64,000 nt of DNA, taken from positions 2,270,501 to 2,334,500 of the forward strand of contig NZ_JAJEJQ010000001.1 of the NCBI RefSeq assembly GCF_021390575.1, given 5' to 3'. The translations under genes and the position numbers were made by a program. Position 1 is the first letter of the stretch; every line of letters begins with the position of its first letter. Below the pieces are notes generated by a model that did no database searches, was not told where the DNA came from, and saw only the letters and a list, made by a program, of their open reading frames with translations. Origin of the DNA: Paraburkholderia adhaesiva (GTDB taxonomy: Bacteria; Pseudomonadota; Gammaproteobacteria; Burkholderiales; Burkholderiaceae). Shown here one piece after another: positions 18,609 to 28,611 of this stretch.

Positions 18609-19535
18609 TCAGAAATCGGCGAGCGTACGCAAATGCGCAACGACGCTTCGCGCGAGCGCGGAAAGGTTGTAGCCACCCTCGAGGCAACTCACAATGCGCC
18701 CCTTGGCGTAACGCTCGGCAATCGTGCGGATTTGCCCAGTGATCCACGCGAAGTCGTCCTCGACGAGACCCATGTTGCCGAGATCATCCTCGCGGTGCGC
18801 GTCGAAGCCCGCCGAGATGAACACCATCTCCGGCTTGAATTCGTGCAGACGCGGCAGCCACAGCAGATCAATCGCTTCGCGCACATCCATGCCCTTCGTG
18901 CGCGCAGGCAGCGGCACATTGACCATGTTCGGCGCCACATTGTCGGCGCCCGAGAACGGATAGAACGGATGCTGGAAGATGCTGCACATCAGGACGCGAG
19001 AGTCGCCCGCGAATGCCGCCTCCGTGCCATTTCCGTGATGTACATCAAAGTCGATGACCGCGACACGCGAAAGACCGTGCACTGCCAGTGCATGCCGCGC
19101 CGCGACGGCGACGTTGTTGAAAAAACAGAATCCCATGGCCCGCGCAGGCTCGGCGTGGTGGCCCGGTGGACGGATGGCGCAGAACGCGTTCTCGTAGCGG
19201 CCCTCGATCACGGCGTCGGTGGCGGCGATCGCGGCGCCGGCGGCGCGCAACGCAGCCTGCCAGGTATGCGGATTCATCGACGTGTCGGCGTCGATCGCCG
19301 CGTAGCCTTCCGACGGGGACGTGTTACGGACAAAGTCGATATGTGCCTGCGTATGCACACGCAATAGCGCCGATTCGTCGGCGAGCGGTGCCGACTCGTC
19401 GCGCTCGATCAACATATCGATGCGGCTCGCAATCAGTTGATCTTCGATGGCTTGCAGGCGCGCCGGGCATTCGGGATGCCATTCGCCCATTTCGTGCAGC
19501 AGGCAGTCGGGGTGCGAAAAAAATCCGGTTGTCAT
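18609..19535 (-). CDS. Histone deacetylase-like amidohydrolase
   Basis: 308-codon frame from the ATG at 19535 (MTTGFFSHPDCLLHEMGEWH); the open frame runs 8 codons further without support. Class II HDAC-like motifs are complete: RPPGHHAEPARAMGFCFFNN with the catalytic His pair, VIDFDVHHGNGTEAAF with the zinc-binding Asp and His, and FISAGFDAHREDDLGNM with the second zinc-binding Asp. Bacterial members remove acetyl groups from acetylated polyamines, acetoin-type compounds or proteins; the true substrate is unknown. It is divergent from mltB, with about 200 bases between starts. Confidence 0.88.
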   Translation of the reverse strand: MTTGFFSHPDCLLHEMGEWHPECPARLQAIEDQLIASRIDMLIERDESAPLADESALLRVHTQAHIDFVRNTSPSEGYAAIDADTSMNPHTWQAALRAAGAAIAATDAVIEGRYENAFCAIRPPGHHAEPARAMGFCFFNNVAVAARHALAVHGLSRVAVIDFDVHHGNGTEAAFAGDSRVLMCSIFQHPFYPFSGADNVAPNMVNVPLPARTKGMDVREAIDLLWLPRLHEFKPEMVFISAGFDAHREDDLGNMGLVEDDFAWITGQIRTIAERYAKGRIVSCLEGGYNLSALARSVVAHLRTLADF

Positions 19536-19736
19536 ATGTCGTCGTACGTGCCGCGGCACATGCGTCGCCGCGTGTCTCCATCCATGGGGCGCGTCGGATT
19601 GCGCGCACAGCCATCACGTTACCACAGCGGCCCTTTCTGTCAGGGCCGCACAGCCCCGAAATGCCTCGGTTCCAGCCGAAACGCTCGGGTATACTTCCCC
19701 GGTTCACTTACCCTCGCTCGAACCACGCCGCTTCCC

Positions 19737-20981
19737 ATGACGCTCCAGTCCGTTCTGTCAGTCCCCGGTCGCCTGCGCACCACGATTCTCGCCCTTGCAT
19801 GCAGCACAGCGCTGCCGCTCATGAGCGGTGCGGCGCTGGCGCAGACGCGGCAGCACCCGCCGCTCACCGTCGCGCAGGCACAACCGCAAACACCCACGCA
19901 GCAGGGGCAGACGTTCGAAGAGGAAATCGTCCCTCAGCGTTACGTGAACAACCCGGACGTCGAAGCGTTCATCAACGACATGGTGGCCCGCTACGACTTC
20001 GACCCGAACACACTGCACGCCCTCTTTGCGAGCGCGAGCTACTCGGCGACGGCGGTGAAGCTCGTCACACCCTCGCCCACGCCGGGCATCAAGAACTGGC
20101 GCGCGTACCAGGCGCGCTTTCTCGACCCCGTGCGCATCAACGCGGGCGTGAAGTTCTGGCGCGAGAACGAGGCCACGCTGCAGCGCGCGGCGGACAAGTT
20201 CGGCGTGCCGCCGGAGGTGATCGTCGGCATCATCGGTGTCGAGACGATCTACGGGCGCTACATGGGCAACTTCCGCGTGCTCGACGCGCTCACGACGCTC
20301 GCCTTCGACTATCCGAACACGCCGAACCGAGCCGACCGGGAAGTGACCTTCCGCAAGAATCTCGAAGATTTTCTGGTGTGGACGCGCGACTCGCAGATCG
20401 ACGCGACGTCGGTGCTCGGCTCGTATACGGGCGCGATCGGCATCCCGCAATTCCTGCCGAGCAGCATCGTGCAATACGCCGTCGACTTCAGCGGCGACAA
20501 TCACATCGACCTGCGCACGAATGCGGCCGATGCGATCGGCAGCGTCGCGAACTATCTGAAGCAGAACGGCTGGGAGACGGGCCGTCCGGTGGTGTGGAGA
20601 ATCGCTGCCGACGCGGGCAGCCAGGGCATAGCACAGGCCGCCGCGGACGGAACGCCGGAACCGCACTGGCCGCTGGAACAATTGCTGCGCTCGGGGCTCG
20701 TGCTGAACGAGCCGGGCGTGGACGTCGTAGCTGAAGCGGGCACGCCCGTCACGATCGTCGATCTGCCGACACCGGGACGTGCGACCGAATACAAGCTCGG
20801 GCTGAAGAACTTCTACGTGCTCACGCGCTATAACCGCAGCTTCTTCTACGCGCTCGCGGTGTATCAACTGGGTCAGCGCGTCAAGGCGCAGATGCTGGCG
20901 ACGCAGTCGAACGCCGGAAGCGGCGCTGCAAATGGCGGGACGACTCCGCCGACACCAGCACCTGCGGCGGGCCAGCAGTAA
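19737..20981 (+). CDS. mltB: Membrane-bound lytic murein transglycosylase B
   Basis: 414 aa from the ATG at 19737; a longer open frame starts 100 codons earlier but without coding character. A signal peptide spans residues about 1-35 (LRTTILALACSTALPLMSGA, then ALA-Q). The fold is MltB (family 3 lytic transglycosylase): PEVIVGIIGVETIYGRYMG carries the catalytic Glu, followed by SYTGAIGIPQFLPSSI and LRTNAADAIGSVANYL. The enzyme cleaves the MurNAc-GlcNAc bond of peptidoglycan to give 1,6-anhydromuramic ends. There is no lipobox Cys after the signal, so it may be soluble in the periplasm. The C-terminus is a Gly/Ala/Pro-rich tail of about 20 residues. Confidence 0.93.
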   Translation: MTLQSVLSVPGRLRTTILALACSTALPLMSGAALAQTRQHPPLTVAQAQPQTPTQQGQTFEEEIVPQRYVNNPDVEAFINDMVARYDFDPNTLHALFASASYSATAVKLVTPSPTPGIKNWRAYQARFLDPVRINAGVKFWRENEATLQRAADKFGVPPEVIVGIIGVETIYGRYMGNFRVLDALTTLAFDYPNTPNRADREVTFRKNLEDFLVWTRDSQIDATSVLGSYTGAIGIPQFLPSSIVQYAVDFSGDNHIDLRTNAADAIGSVANYLKQNGWETGRPVVWRIAADAGSQGIAQAAADGTPEPHWPLEQLLRSGLVLNEPGVDVVAEAGTPVTIVDLPTPGRATEYKLGLKNFYVLTRYNRSFFYALAVYQLGQRVKAQMLATQSNAGSGAANGGTTPPTPAPAAGQQ

Positions 20982-20992
20982 CGGGCACGCTG

Positions 20993-21013
20993 GAGGCGGC
21001 CACGCGCCGCCTC
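20993..21013. other. Hairpin between mltB and cysM
   Basis: A perfect 8-bp stem (GAGGCGGC / GCCGCCTC, loop CACGC) lies 11 bases past the mltB stop. It has no T run, so it is either a 3'-end protecting hairpin or a weak terminator. Confidence 0.45.
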
Positions 21014-21112
21014 ACCCACGTCGTCCGATTGACTCGATTTGACCCGCGACGTTTCGCGCGAGTGCAGCCGGTGCACGCGGCCGGATCCGCCGTTCACGCG
21101 CGACAACGTCGC

Positions 21113-22015
21113 TCAAGCGGGGAACACGCCCGTCGATAGATAGCGGTCACCGCGATCGCAGACGATAAACACGATCGTGGCATTCTCAAGCTGGCGCGCG
21201 AGACGCATGGCCACCTCGCAAGCCCCGCCCGACGAAATCCCCGCGAAAATGCCTTCGACCGAAGCGAGACGACGCGCCATCGTTTCGGCGGCGGCCTGGC
21301 TCACGTTCTCGACACGATCGACGCGGCTACGGTCGAAGATCTTCGGCAGATAAGCCTCGGGCCACTTGCGGATACCCGGAATGCGCGAGCCCTCTTCCGG
21401 CTGCGCACCGACGATCTCGATAGCCGGATTCTGCTCCTTCAGAAAATGCGACACGCCCATGATCGTGCCGGTCGTGCCCATCGACGAAACGAAGTGCGTG
21501 ATGCGGCCCTCCGTGTCGCGCCAGATTTCAGGGCCGGTGGCCTCGTAATGCGCGAGCGGATTGTCGGGGTTCGCGAACTGATCGAGGATGATGCCCTTGC
21601 CGTCGCGCTGCATCTGCTCGGCGAGATCGCGCGCGTATTCCATGCCGCCCTTCACGGGCGTGAGCAGGATTTGCGCGCCATAGGCGGCCATGCTCTGACG
21701 GCGCTCGACCGAGAGGTCCTCCGGCATGATCAGCAGCATCTTGTAGCCGCGGACCGCTGCGGCCATCGCTAGCGCGATGCCCGTGTTGCCGCTCGTCGCC
21801 TCGATCAACGTATCGCCCGGCTTGATACGGCCACGCTCTTCGGCCTTGCGGATCATCGAAAGTGCCGGGCGATCCTTCACCGACCCCGCCGGATTGTTGC
21901 CTTCCAGCTTGGCGAGGACGACGTTGTTGCGAGCGCGGATTTCATCGTCCGGCAGACGGACTAGTTGCACGAGCGGCGTATTGCCGATGGTGTCTTCGAT
22001 AGTTTTGTATGACAT
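21113..22015 (-). CDS. cysM: Cysteine synthase B (O-acetylserine sulfhydrylase)
   Basis: 300 aa from the ATG at 22015 (MSYKTIEDTIGNTPLVQLVR); an open frame of a further 102 codons upstream has no protein character. The PLP lysine is in EGNNPAGSVKDRPAL. The phosphate-binding loop ATSGNTGIALAMAAA and the GTTGTIMGVSHFLKEQNP segment are normal. The C-terminus contains AGISSGGACEVAMRL. CysM makes cysteine from O-acetylserine with sulfide or thiosulfate. The motif set (KDRPAL, no long C-terminal extension) fits CysM rather than CysK. It is the last gene of the long minus-strand block. Confidence 0.95.
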   Translation of the reverse strand: MSYKTIEDTIGNTPLVQLVRLPDDEIRARNNVVLAKLEGNNPAGSVKDRPALSMIRKAEERGRIKPGDTLIEATSGNTGIALAMAAAVRGYKMLLIMPEDLSVERRQSMAAYGAQILLTPVKGGMEYARDLAEQMQRDGKGIILDQFANPDNPLAHYEATGPEIWRDTEGRITHFVSSMGTTGTIMGVSHFLKEQNPAIEIVGAQPEEGSRIPGIRKWPEAYLPKIFDRSRVDRVENVSQAAAETMARRLASVEGIFAGISSGGACEVAMRLARQLENATIVFIVCDRGDRYLSTGVFPA

Positions 22016-22374
22016 GACTGATTGCGATCGGGCGCGGCGCCTTGCAAGGCGCCATTGACGTGATTGACCTGATGAACCGATTCTAAACCACGCGGCAATC
22101 CCGCGCCGTTGACCCCTGGCCGCCATAGGGCCGTAATGTGCTCTCCCGGCACGCCCGCTGTGCCATTTCCGGTGCGCACAGGTAAGCGCAGACGTTCGCG
22201 CGGCCTGGCCCCGGCGTGACATTCGCTGCCCGCGCGGAGCACGCAAAAAAGACCCGCAGCCCGTACTGCGGGTCAACGCCGCCGAAGCGGCGCCTGAAGG
22301 ATACGTGAACGGTCCCGGCACGCGCGGAGCAACCGCCGCGAATGGCCGACGGGAATGGACGTGCTAGTGCGGGA
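22016..22374. other. 359-base gap between cysM and the comEA-like gene
   Basis: No open frame with protein character. It contains the terminator at 22245-22274 and must contain the cysM promoter on the minus strand. The rest is GC-rich and unremarkable. Confidence 0.5.
22245..22274 (-). terminator. Terminator of the comEA-like gene
   Basis: A 9-bp stem (GACCCGCAG / CTGCGGGTC, 6-base loop) is followed on the minus strand by a run of six T. It ends the transcript that comes from hldD and comEA. Confidence 0.88.
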
Positions 22375-22743
22375 CTACTTCTTGATCGTCACCGTGGTAG
22401 CGGGTTGACCGGGTGGCGCTGTCTTCGCCTGAGCCGTCTGCGTCATCGTGTCGCTCGGGCCACTCTGGCCGGCTTGCGTGTTTGCCGGCCCGACCGACAA
22501 TCCTTCGCTCTGCAGACGTTCGACCGTATGGCCGCCCATGCCCTTCACGCGCTTGCCGAGGTCGGCGGAATCCTTGAATGGGCCGTGCGCTTCGCGCTCG
22601 TCGAGGATGGCTTTGGCCTTGGCGGGCCCGATGCCCTTGATGCCGCGCAGGGCGTCCTCATTGGCTGTATTGACGTCGACCGCCGCGATCGCGTGGCCGA
22701 ATGCGGCGAGCAGCAGAGCTGCCGCGAGCAGTTTCCTGAACAT
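22375..22743 (-). CDS. ComEA-type helix-hairpin-helix protein, exported
   Basis: 122 aa from the ATG at 22743, with GGGAGA upstream. A signal peptide covers residues 1-21 (MFRKLLAAALLLAAFGHAIA). The mature part carries a duplicated helix-hairpin-helix: VDVNTANEDALRGIKGIGPAKAKAILDE and DLGKRVKGMGGHTVERLQ. HhH proteins bind the DNA backbone without sequence preference, and ComEA is the periplasmic DNA receptor in natural transformation. Here the tail (about 40 residues, rich in Gln, Thr, Ala, Pro) is disordered. It lies 78 bases after hldD and may share its transcript. A role in DNA uptake is inference. Confidence 0.85.
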   Translation of the reverse strand: MFRKLLAAALLLAAFGHAIAAVDVNTANEDALRGIKGIGPAKAKAILDEREAHGPFKDSADLGKRVKGMGGHTVERLQSEGLSVGPANTQAGQSGPSDTMTQTAQAKTAPPGQPATTVTIKK

Positions 22744-22821
22744 GCTGGATCTCCCTTGAAACCGCCTGCCGGCGACCATCGCCGGCAGGGAGAGACCAGT
22801 TTAGAAAGTTGCGGCTTCGAA

Positions 22822-23814
22822 TTACACCTGGCCAGACAGCCAACGTACGTAGCGATCGACACCTTCCTGAACCGTCAGGAACGGTGCGTCGTAGCCGGCC
22901 GCACGCAGCTTCGACTGATCGGCCTGGGTGAAGCACTGGTACTTGCCACGCAGCGCGTCGGGGAACGGGATGTATTCGATCAGACCGTGTTGCACCTGCT
23001 CGTCGAGCGTCAGCGGCGCTTCGCCCTTCATCGCGCGCAACGTGTTGACCACGGTGCTCGCGATATCGTTGAACGGCTGTGCACGGCCGCTGCCGAGGTT
23101 GAAGATGCCGCTCTTCTCGGGGTGATCGAAGAAAAACAGGTTGACCTTCACGACGTCCTCGACCGACACGAAGTCGCGCGTCTGCCCGCCCGGCCCGTAG
23201 CCGTTGTATTCGCCGAAAAGCTTCACATGGCCGTCGGCACGGAACTGGTTGAAGTTGTGGAACGCCACCGATGCCATGCGGCCCTTATGCGTTTCGCGCG
23301 GGCCGTAGACGTTGAAGTAGCGAAAACCAGCGATCTGGCTTTGCGCGGTGGGCAGCACGCGACGGATCACCTGGTCGAACAGGAACTTCGAATAGCCGTA
23401 GACGTTCAGCGGCGCTTCCACTTCGCGCTCTTCGACGAAGCGGGTCGATCCGCCATAGACCGCAGCCGACGATGCATACAGGAACTGCGCGCGCTGCGCG
23501 AGGCAGGCGTCGAGGACCGCGCGGCTGTAGCGGAAGTTGTTGTCCATCATGTAGCGGCCGTCGGTTTCCATCGTGTCCGAACAGGCGCCTTCGTGGAACA
23601 CCGCACGCACCTTGCCGAAGTCGCCGCGTGCGAAGCGTTCGACGAACTCGGTCTTGTCGATGTAATCGTCGATCTCGCAGTCGACGATATTCCGGAACTT
23701 GTCTGCGCGCGTGAGGTTGTCGACGGCGATGATGCGGTTTTCGCCGCGCTCGTTGAGCGCCTTGACGATGTTGCTGCCGATGAAGCCAGCCGCGCCGGTC
23801 ACGATGAGGGTCAT
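22822..23814 (-). CDS. hldD: ADP-L-glycero-D-manno-heptose 6-epimerase
   Basis: 330 aa. It is an extended short-chain dehydrogenase/reductase with the NADP-binding motif [16 protein letters not shown] at residues 5-20 and the catalytic YxxxK in [12 protein letters not shown]. The HldD-specific segments are [20 protein letters not shown] and [19 protein letters not shown]. The enzyme turns ADP-D-glycero- into ADP-L-glycero-beta-D-manno-heptose, the last step before heptose enters the LPS inner core. It lies 105 bases after hldA, and together with ugd and lapAB forms an envelope block. Confidence 0.97.
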   Translation of the reverse strand: MTLIVTGAAGFIGSNIVKALNERGENRIIAVDNLTRADKFRNIVDCEIDDYIDKTEFVERFARGDFGKVRAVFHEGACSDTMETDGRYMMDNNFRYSRAVLDACLAQRAQFLYASSAAVYGGSTRFVEEREVEAPLNVYGYSKFLFDQVIRRVLPTAQSQIAGFRYFNVYGPRETHKGRMASVAFHNFNQFRADGHVKLFGEYNGYGPGGQTRDFVSVEDVVKVNLFFFDHPEKSGIFNLGSGRAQPFNDIASTVVNTLRAMKGEAPLTLDEQVQHGLIEYIPFPDALRGKYQCFTQADQSKLRAAGYDAPFLTVQEGVDRYVRWLSGQV

Positions 23815-23919
23815 GGTGTGCCTGTGATGAGGGGGTCGCGTCGCGCACGAAGCGCACCGCCGTCGACGCCACGTACCGGTTGGATACGCAGCGCGCGGGC
23901 GGTGGCCGCGCGCGCAACG

Positions 23920-24924
23920 TCAGTGAAAGAGTTCGTCGTAGTCGACGGTGGCCGTGCCGAGCTTGCCGACCACGATGCCCGCAGCGCGGTTCGCGAGCGC
24001 GACGCCCTGCACGAGCGGCAGGCCCGCGCCGAGCGAGACCGCGACAGTCGCGATCACCGTGTCGCCGGCGCCCGACACATCATACACTTCGCGTGCGTCG
24101 GCCGGCGCGTGCAGCACGCCCGCGTCGGTGAACAGCGTCATGCCCTCCTCCGAGCGCGTGAGCAGCAGCGCATCGAACTGCAATTCGCGGCGCAGTTTCG
24201 TCACGCGCGCAAGCAGGTCCTCTTCCGACTTCCAGGTGCCCACCACTTCGCGCAGTTCCGCGCGGTTTGGCGTGATGACGCTCGCGCCGCGATAGCGCTC
24301 CCAGTCGTCGCCTTTCGGATCGACGAGCACGGCCTTGCCCGCTGCGCGCGCCGTGGCAATCATCTGCGTGACGTGCGTGAGACCGCCCTTCGCGTAGTCG
24401 GACATGAGGATCACGTCGTGCGACGGCAAAAGCGCGTCGAAGCGTGCGAGGCCCGCGAGCAGCACTTCGTGTGCCGGCGTGTTTTCGAAGTCCACGCGCA
24501 GCAACTGCTGCTGGCGCGACAGCACGCGCAGCTTGATCGTCGTGGGTAGCGCGGGATCGCGTTCGAGAAACGCGTTCACACCGCTTTCGCCGAGCAGCTC
24601 GACGATGCGCTCACCCGGCTCGTCATGACCGACCACGCAGAGCAGCCCCGCCTGCGCACCGAGCGCGACGGCGTTTCGAGCGACGTTCGCTGCACCGCCG
24701 AGGCGGTCCTCCTGGCGCTGCACGTGCACGACGGGCACGGGCGCTTCGGGCGAGATACGGTTGACGTCGCCGAACCAGTAGCGGTCGAGCATGACGTCGC
24801 CCACCACGAGCACGCGCGATGCGGCGAACTTCTCGCGCGGCACGTGCTCGACGGCAGGCGCGAGCGTCGCGCCGGGCGGGATACCCGCGCCAGGCGTCGC
24901 TGAATCAGACTGCAGGGGTTGCAT
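23920..24924 (-). CDS. hldA: D-glycero-beta-D-manno-heptose-7-phosphate kinase
   Basis: 334 aa from the ATG at 24924 ([12 protein letters not shown]), overlapping the end of ugd by 20 bases; an ATG at 24942 is an alternative. It is a ribokinase/PfkB fold: [20 protein letters not shown] at the start, [20 protein letters not shown], and the nucleotide/anion-hole signature [20 protein letters not shown], which includes the catalytic Asp. It phosphorylates heptose-7-phosphate at C1. Only the kinase half of E. coli HldE is present; the ADP-transferase (HldC) half must be encoded elsewhere in the genome. It sits between ugd and hldD. Confidence 0.93.
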   Translation of the reverse strand: MQPLQSDSATPGAGIPPGATLAPAVEHVPREKFAASRVLVVGDVMLDRYWFGDVNRISPEAPVPVVHVQRQEDRLGGAANVARNAVALGAQAGLLCVVGHDEPGERIVELLGESGVNAFLERDPALPTTIKLRVLSRQQQLLRVDFENTPAHEVLLAGLARFDALLPSHDVILMSDYAKGGLTHVTQMIATARAAGKAVLVDPKGDDWERYRGASVITPNRAELREVVGTWKSEEDLLARVTKLRRELQFDALLLTRSEEGMTLFTDAGVLHAPADAREVYDVSGAGDTVIATVAVSLGAGLPLVQGVALANRAAGIVVGKLGTATVDYDELFH

Positions 24925-26311
24925 CCGTTGCAAGCTTGACATGCGGCCGCCCAATCGATTGATAGTCAATGCCGAGTTCCGCCATGGCGTCCGGCTCATA
25001 GAGATTGCGCCCGTCGAATATACGCGGCGCCTTGAGCACCGACTTCAGATGAACGAAGTCCGGCGCCTTGAATGCGGTCCATTCCGTGACGATCACGAGC
25101 GCGTCGCCGCCCACGAGCGCCTCGTCCTGGCTCGATGCGAACGTGAGGCGGGCAAGCAGTTCCGGCGCCTGCTTGAGGTCGAGCGCGAACACACGTTTTG
25201 CTTCGTCCGTCGCGACCGGATCGTACGCGGTCACCGTCGCCCCGCGCAAAAGCAGCGCTTCGATCACACGGCGGCTCGACGCTTCGCGCATGTCGTCGGT
25301 GTTCGGCTTGAACGCGAGGCCCCACACGGCGAAGTGCCTGCCCGTCAGGTCTTCGCCGAAGGCGTCGAGAATCTTGCGCACCAGCACTTCCTTCTGGCCG
25401 TGATTCACGTCCTCGACGGCTTCGAGAATGCGCAGGTTCTGCCCCGATTCCGCGGCAGTGCGAATCAGCGCCTGCACGTCCTTCGGGAAGCATGAACCGC
25501 CGTAGCCGCAGCCCGCATAGAGAAAGTGATAGCCGATGCGCGGATCGGAACCGATACCGCGCCGCACCGATTCGATATCGGCGCCCACGCGGTCGGCAAG
25601 ATTCGCCATTTCGTTCATGAACGAGATACGCGTGGCCAGCATCGCGTTGGCGGCGTACTTCGTGAACTCGGCGGAACGCACATCCATGTAAATCGTGCGC
25701 TCGTGATTGCGGTTGAACGGCGCGTAGAGGCGCTTCATCTTCTCGCGCGCGACGTTGCCCTGTTCGTCTTCGTCGATACCGATGATGATGCGGTCCGGCC
25801 GCATGAAATCCTCGACGGCCGCGCCTTCCTTCAGAAACTCGGGGTTCGAGACGACCGAGAAGCCGTGCTGCGCGCTGCCCGCGAGGCCGCGTTTCGCGAT
25901 TTCCTCGGCGAGCACGTCATGCACGCGCTGCGCCGTGCCGACGGGCACCGTCGACTTGTCGACAACCACCTTGAAACCGTTCATATAACGGCCAATGCTG
26001 CGCGCCGCTTCGAGCACGTACTGGAGGTCGGCGGAACCGTCCTCGTCGGGCGGGGTGCCCACGGCGATGAACTGCACGTCGCCATGCTCGACGCTCGCGG
26101 CAATGTCCGTTGAAAACGTGATACGGCCCGCCGCGCGATTGCGCGCGATCAGTTCGAGCAGGCCCGGTTCGTGGATCGGCACGCCGCCGGCGTTCAGGAT
26201 GTCGATCTTGCGCGGATCGACATCGAGGCAGAACACGTCGTGACCGATTTCGGCCAGGCACGCCCCGGTGACGAGGCCGACATAGCCGGTACCGATAATG
26301 GTGATTTTCAT
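24905..26311 (-). CDS. ugd: UDP-glucose 6-dehydrogenase
   Basis: 468 aa. The N-terminal NAD site is [20 protein letters not shown] (residues 7-26). The substrate segment is [20 protein letters not shown], and the catalytic Cys is in [16 protein letters not shown]. The C-terminal UDP-binding domain has [18 protein letters not shown]. The enzyme oxidises UDP-glucose twice to UDP-glucuronate. In Burkholderia this feeds Ara4N modification of lipid A and exopolysaccharide synthesis. Length and motifs are normal. It lies 114 bases after lapB and overlaps hldA. Confidence 0.97.
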   Translation of the reverse strand: MKITIIGTGYVGLVTGACLAEIGHDVFCLDVDPRKIDILNAGGVPIHEPGLLELIARNRAAGRITFSTDIAASVEHGDVQFIAVGTPPDEDGSADLQYVLEAARSIGRYMNGFKVVVDKSTVPVGTAQRVHDVLAEEIAKRGLAGSAQHGFSVVSNPEFLKEGAAVEDFMRPDRIIIGIDEDEQGNVAREKMKRLYAPFNRNHERTIYMDVRSAEFTKYAANAMLATRISFMNEMANLADRVGADIESVRRGIGSDPRIGYHFLYAGCGYGGSCFPKDVQALIRTAAESGQNLRILEAVEDVNHGQKEVLVRKILDAFGEDLTGRHFAVWGLAFKPNTDDMREASSRRVIEALLLRGATVTAYDPVATDEAKRVFALDLKQAPELLARLTFASSQDEALVGGDALVIVTEWTAFKAPDFVHLKSVLKAPRIFDGRNLYEPDAMAELGIDYQSIGRPHVKLATDATPAV

Positions 26312-26425
26312 ACGCGCTCCGGTAACAGATTCTGATGTTGGGTGGGTGGAAGACCGCGCGGCCGGAGAGGACCGTTGGCAGACGCGCCATTCAAGAGCGT
26401 CGTCCGCGCGAAGGCCACCGGACGG

Positions 26426-27601
26426 TCAGCTCGAGGCGGGAACCGGCTCGACGCGACGCGGCGCATAGGTTTCCCAGCCGCTGCACCCCGGGCACTGCCA
26501 ATAGAAGAGGCGCGCCCGGAAACCGCAATTCTGGCATGTATAACGTGGCAGATTTTTGGTGCGCTGCTGGAGCAGCGAGCGCATCAGTTCGAGTTCGCTG
26601 CGGCGCGGCTCCTCGGCGGTGGCCTGCTGTGCTTCAAGCAGCCGCGACATGCCAGCGAGATTCGGCGACTTCTGCATCTGCGCGCGAGCGAGCGCGTGCG
26701 CCGCATCGGCGCCACGCAGGGCCGCCACGTGCTTGTAGGCGACGTCGAGCAGATCGTTCGACGGATACGCATCGACCCATTGAGTCAGCAACTGCGCACC
26801 CTCATCGGCACGGCCAAGCGACTCGTAGGCCTTCATCACCTTCTCGGCAACGAGCGGCAGATACGCGGGATTTTGTTCTTCCACGCGGCGCCACTGCGCG
26901 AGCGCGGACTCGCCGGCCCCGCTCGCCGCATCGACGTCGCCGCCGAGGATCGTCGCCCGGACGTTGTGCGGATTTGCCTTCAGCGCCAACGCAAGTTGAC
27001 GTCGCGATTCGTCGGGCTTTTTCTGCTGCAGCGCTTCCTGCGCGAGTTCGCAGTGGAACTGCGCGATTTCGAGGTCGAGCGAGCCCGCGCCCATCTTTTC
27101 GAGCTGACGTGCGGTGTCGATCGAGCGGTTCCAGTCTTTCTCGATCTCGTAGATCGTGAGCAACGCGCGCTGCGCACCTTGCGCGTAGTCGCCCGACTGC
27201 AGCGAGACGAACGTCTCTTCCGCGCGATCGAGCAAGCCCGCCTTCAGATAGTCCTGGCCGAGTTCGTAGAGCGCGTGGTCGCGTTCGTTGACCGGCAGAT
27301 CGGGCCGCGAAAGCAGGTTCTGGTGCACGCGGATTGCGCGGTCGGTCTCGCCGCGGCGACGGAACAGGTTACCGAGTGCGAAGTGCAGTTCGACCGTTTC
27401 GGGATCGAGTTTGGCCACCTCGATGAACGCGTCGATGGCCTTGTCCGGCTGCTCGTTGAGCAGGAAGTTCAAGCCGCGGAAATACGAACGCGGCAGATTT
27501 GCGCTTTCGGACAGGAGCGCCTTAAGGTCGTAGCGCGACGCCATCCACCCGAGCGCGAAAGCGACGGGAATGACGAGGAGCCACCAGAAATCGAGATCCA
27601 T
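26426..27601 (-). CDS. lapB: LPS assembly protein LapB (YciM)
   Basis: 391 aa. A short N-terminal membrane anchor (residues 1-20, LDFWWLLVIPVAFALGWMAS) is followed by the LapB-specific DLKALLSESANLPRSYFRGL. Tetratricopeptide repeats fill residues about 40-340 (for example PETVELHFALGNLFRRRGET and NERDHALYELGQDYLKAG). A rubredoxin-like metal knuckle ends the protein (CQNCGFRARLFYWQCPGCSG, two CxxC pairs). LapB adjusts LPS synthesis by steering FtsH proteolysis of LpxC at the cytoplasmic face. It is 65 bases after lapA, as in enterobacteria. Confidence 0.95.
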   Translation of the reverse strand: MDLDFWWLLVIPVAFALGWMASRYDLKALLSESANLPRSYFRGLNFLLNEQPDKAIDAFIEVAKLDPETVELHFALGNLFRRRGETDRAIRVHQNLLSRPDLPVNERDHALYELGQDYLKAGLLDRAEETFVSLQSGDYAQGAQRALLTIYEIEKDWNRSIDTARQLEKMGAGSLDLEIAQFHCELAQEALQQKKPDESRRQLALALKANPHNVRATILGGDVDAASGAGESALAQWRRVEEQNPAYLPLVAEKVMKAYESLGRADEGAQLLTQWVDAYPSNDLLDVAYKHVAALRGADAAHALARAQMQKSPNLAGMSRLLEAQQATAEEPRRSELELMRSLLQQRTKNLPRYTCQNCGFRARLFYWQCPGCSGWETYAPRRVEPVPASS

Positions 27602-27666
27602 GCGAGCGATGGTGTAAGCGGAAAGATAAACCGCGCGCCTTCAATGCACGCGGCAATACGGTCAAT

Positions 27667-27960
27667 TCAGATGAGCGGCGGCAGTGGCGGTTCGGCGACG
27701 GGCGTGGGGGTCTCGCGTGCCGTGCGCAGGTCCCGCTTCAGGCGACCGTTCTCCATGCGCAGCCGGAACATGGCGGGCAGTGCAGACAGCAGCCCGGCGA
27801 GCAGCCCGACCACGAAAAACGCGAGGCCGATCAGGATCAGCGGAGCTTGCCACGCATACCCGGCAAGGAAGTTCAACGTCGAGGGTTGCGTGTTCGCCAG
27901 TGCGAGGACGAGCAGCAACACGAACACCAGCACACGGATCACCCAGGCGATCAATCTCAT
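27667..27960 (-). CDS. lapA: LPS assembly protein LapA
   Basis: 97 aa from the ATG at 27960; the open frame runs 84 codons further without support. Two membrane helices are visible (residues about 3-22 and 38-62), with the DUF1049/LapA pattern NTQPSTLNFLAGYAWQAPLI between them. A basic coiled segment (RLRMENGRLKRDLRTARE) and a Pro-rich tail follow. It lies directly before lapB, its partner. The 301 bases back to ihfB hold the ihfB terminator and probably a promoter for lapAB. Confidence 0.92.
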   Translation of the reverse strand: MRLIAWVIRVLVFVLLLVLALANTQPSTLNFLAGYAWQAPLILIGLAFFVVGLLAGLLSALPAMFRLRMENGRLKRDLRTARETPTPVAEPPLPPLI

Positions 27961-28163
27961 GAAGAATCTCTTGGCAGTTGCAGGGAACGCACCGGCGAGG
28001 TGCCGGCGACGGCCGCCATACTGCGCCGCAGCACGAGCCGCGCAGAAGTGACCCGTATTGTAATTGAACGCCTGGCGAGCGGGCACCCGCACGAAAATGT
28101 GCCGCACCGCTGCCGAACATAGCGCCTGCGGGTGAGAGCAGAAAACAGGCAAAAATGGTGGGC

Positions 28164-28192
28164 GAAAAAAAAGCGCCCTAAGGCGCTTTTTC
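28164..28192 (-). terminator. Terminator of ihfB
   Basis: A GCGCC / GGCGC stem is extended by A-T pairs on both sides (loop CTAA), with eight A upstream and five T downstream on the plus strand. On the minus strand this is a stem followed by T8, about 70 bases past the ihfB stop. Confidence 0.85.
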
Positions 28193-28261
28193 TGGTCCAT
28201 GCGTCTGGCCAACCGATTGGCCGCCGGCGATCGATGAGATCGCCGAAGCTGCGAGCAACGC

Positions 28262-28585
28262 TTACAGATCGTCGTCCGGCTCGTCTGCCTTCAACGGCTC
28301 ACCCGAGCGCCGGTCCACGCGCTCGCGCAATTCCTTACCGGGTTTGAAGTGCGGCACGAACTTCTCGGGCACCAACACTTTTTCCCCCGACTTCGGATTG
28401 CGTCCGACACGCGACGGCCGGCGGTTCAGGCCGAAGCTGCCGAAGCCGCGAATTTCGATGCGATGGCCCTTCGCAAGCGCGTCGGACATCGCATCGAGCA
28501 TCGTTTTGACCGCGAAATCCGCATCCTTGAGAACAAGTTGCGGAAATCGCGTAGCCAGCTGCGCGACCAATTCTGATTTGGTCAT
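28262..28585 (-). CDS. ihfB: Integration host factor beta subunit
   Basis: 107 aa, beginning [20 protein letters not shown]. It has the DNABII signatures [20 protein letters not shown] and [20 protein letters not shown], where the Pro at the tip of the beta arm intercalates into DNA. IHF is a heterodimer with IhfA and bends DNA by about 160 degrees at specific sites. A C-terminal extension of about 12 residues ([13 protein letters not shown]) is acidic and longer than in E. coli IhfB (94 aa). It follows rpsA by 26 bases, the classical rpsA-ihfB order. Confidence 0.96.
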   Translation of the reverse strand: MTKSELVAQLATRFPQLVLKDADFAVKTMLDAMSDALAKGHRIEIRGFGSFGLNRRPSRVGRNPKSGEKVLVPEKFVPHFKPGKELRERVDRRSGEPLKADEPDDDL

Positions 28586-28611
28586 ACTTCAGCTGCCCCC
28601 GTTTTTGAGGC

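Noticed and set aside
22342..24549. A 735-codon plus-strand frame opposite comEA, hldD and hldA
   Set aside because: It crosses three real genes on the other strand and shows no domain or ribosome binding site.
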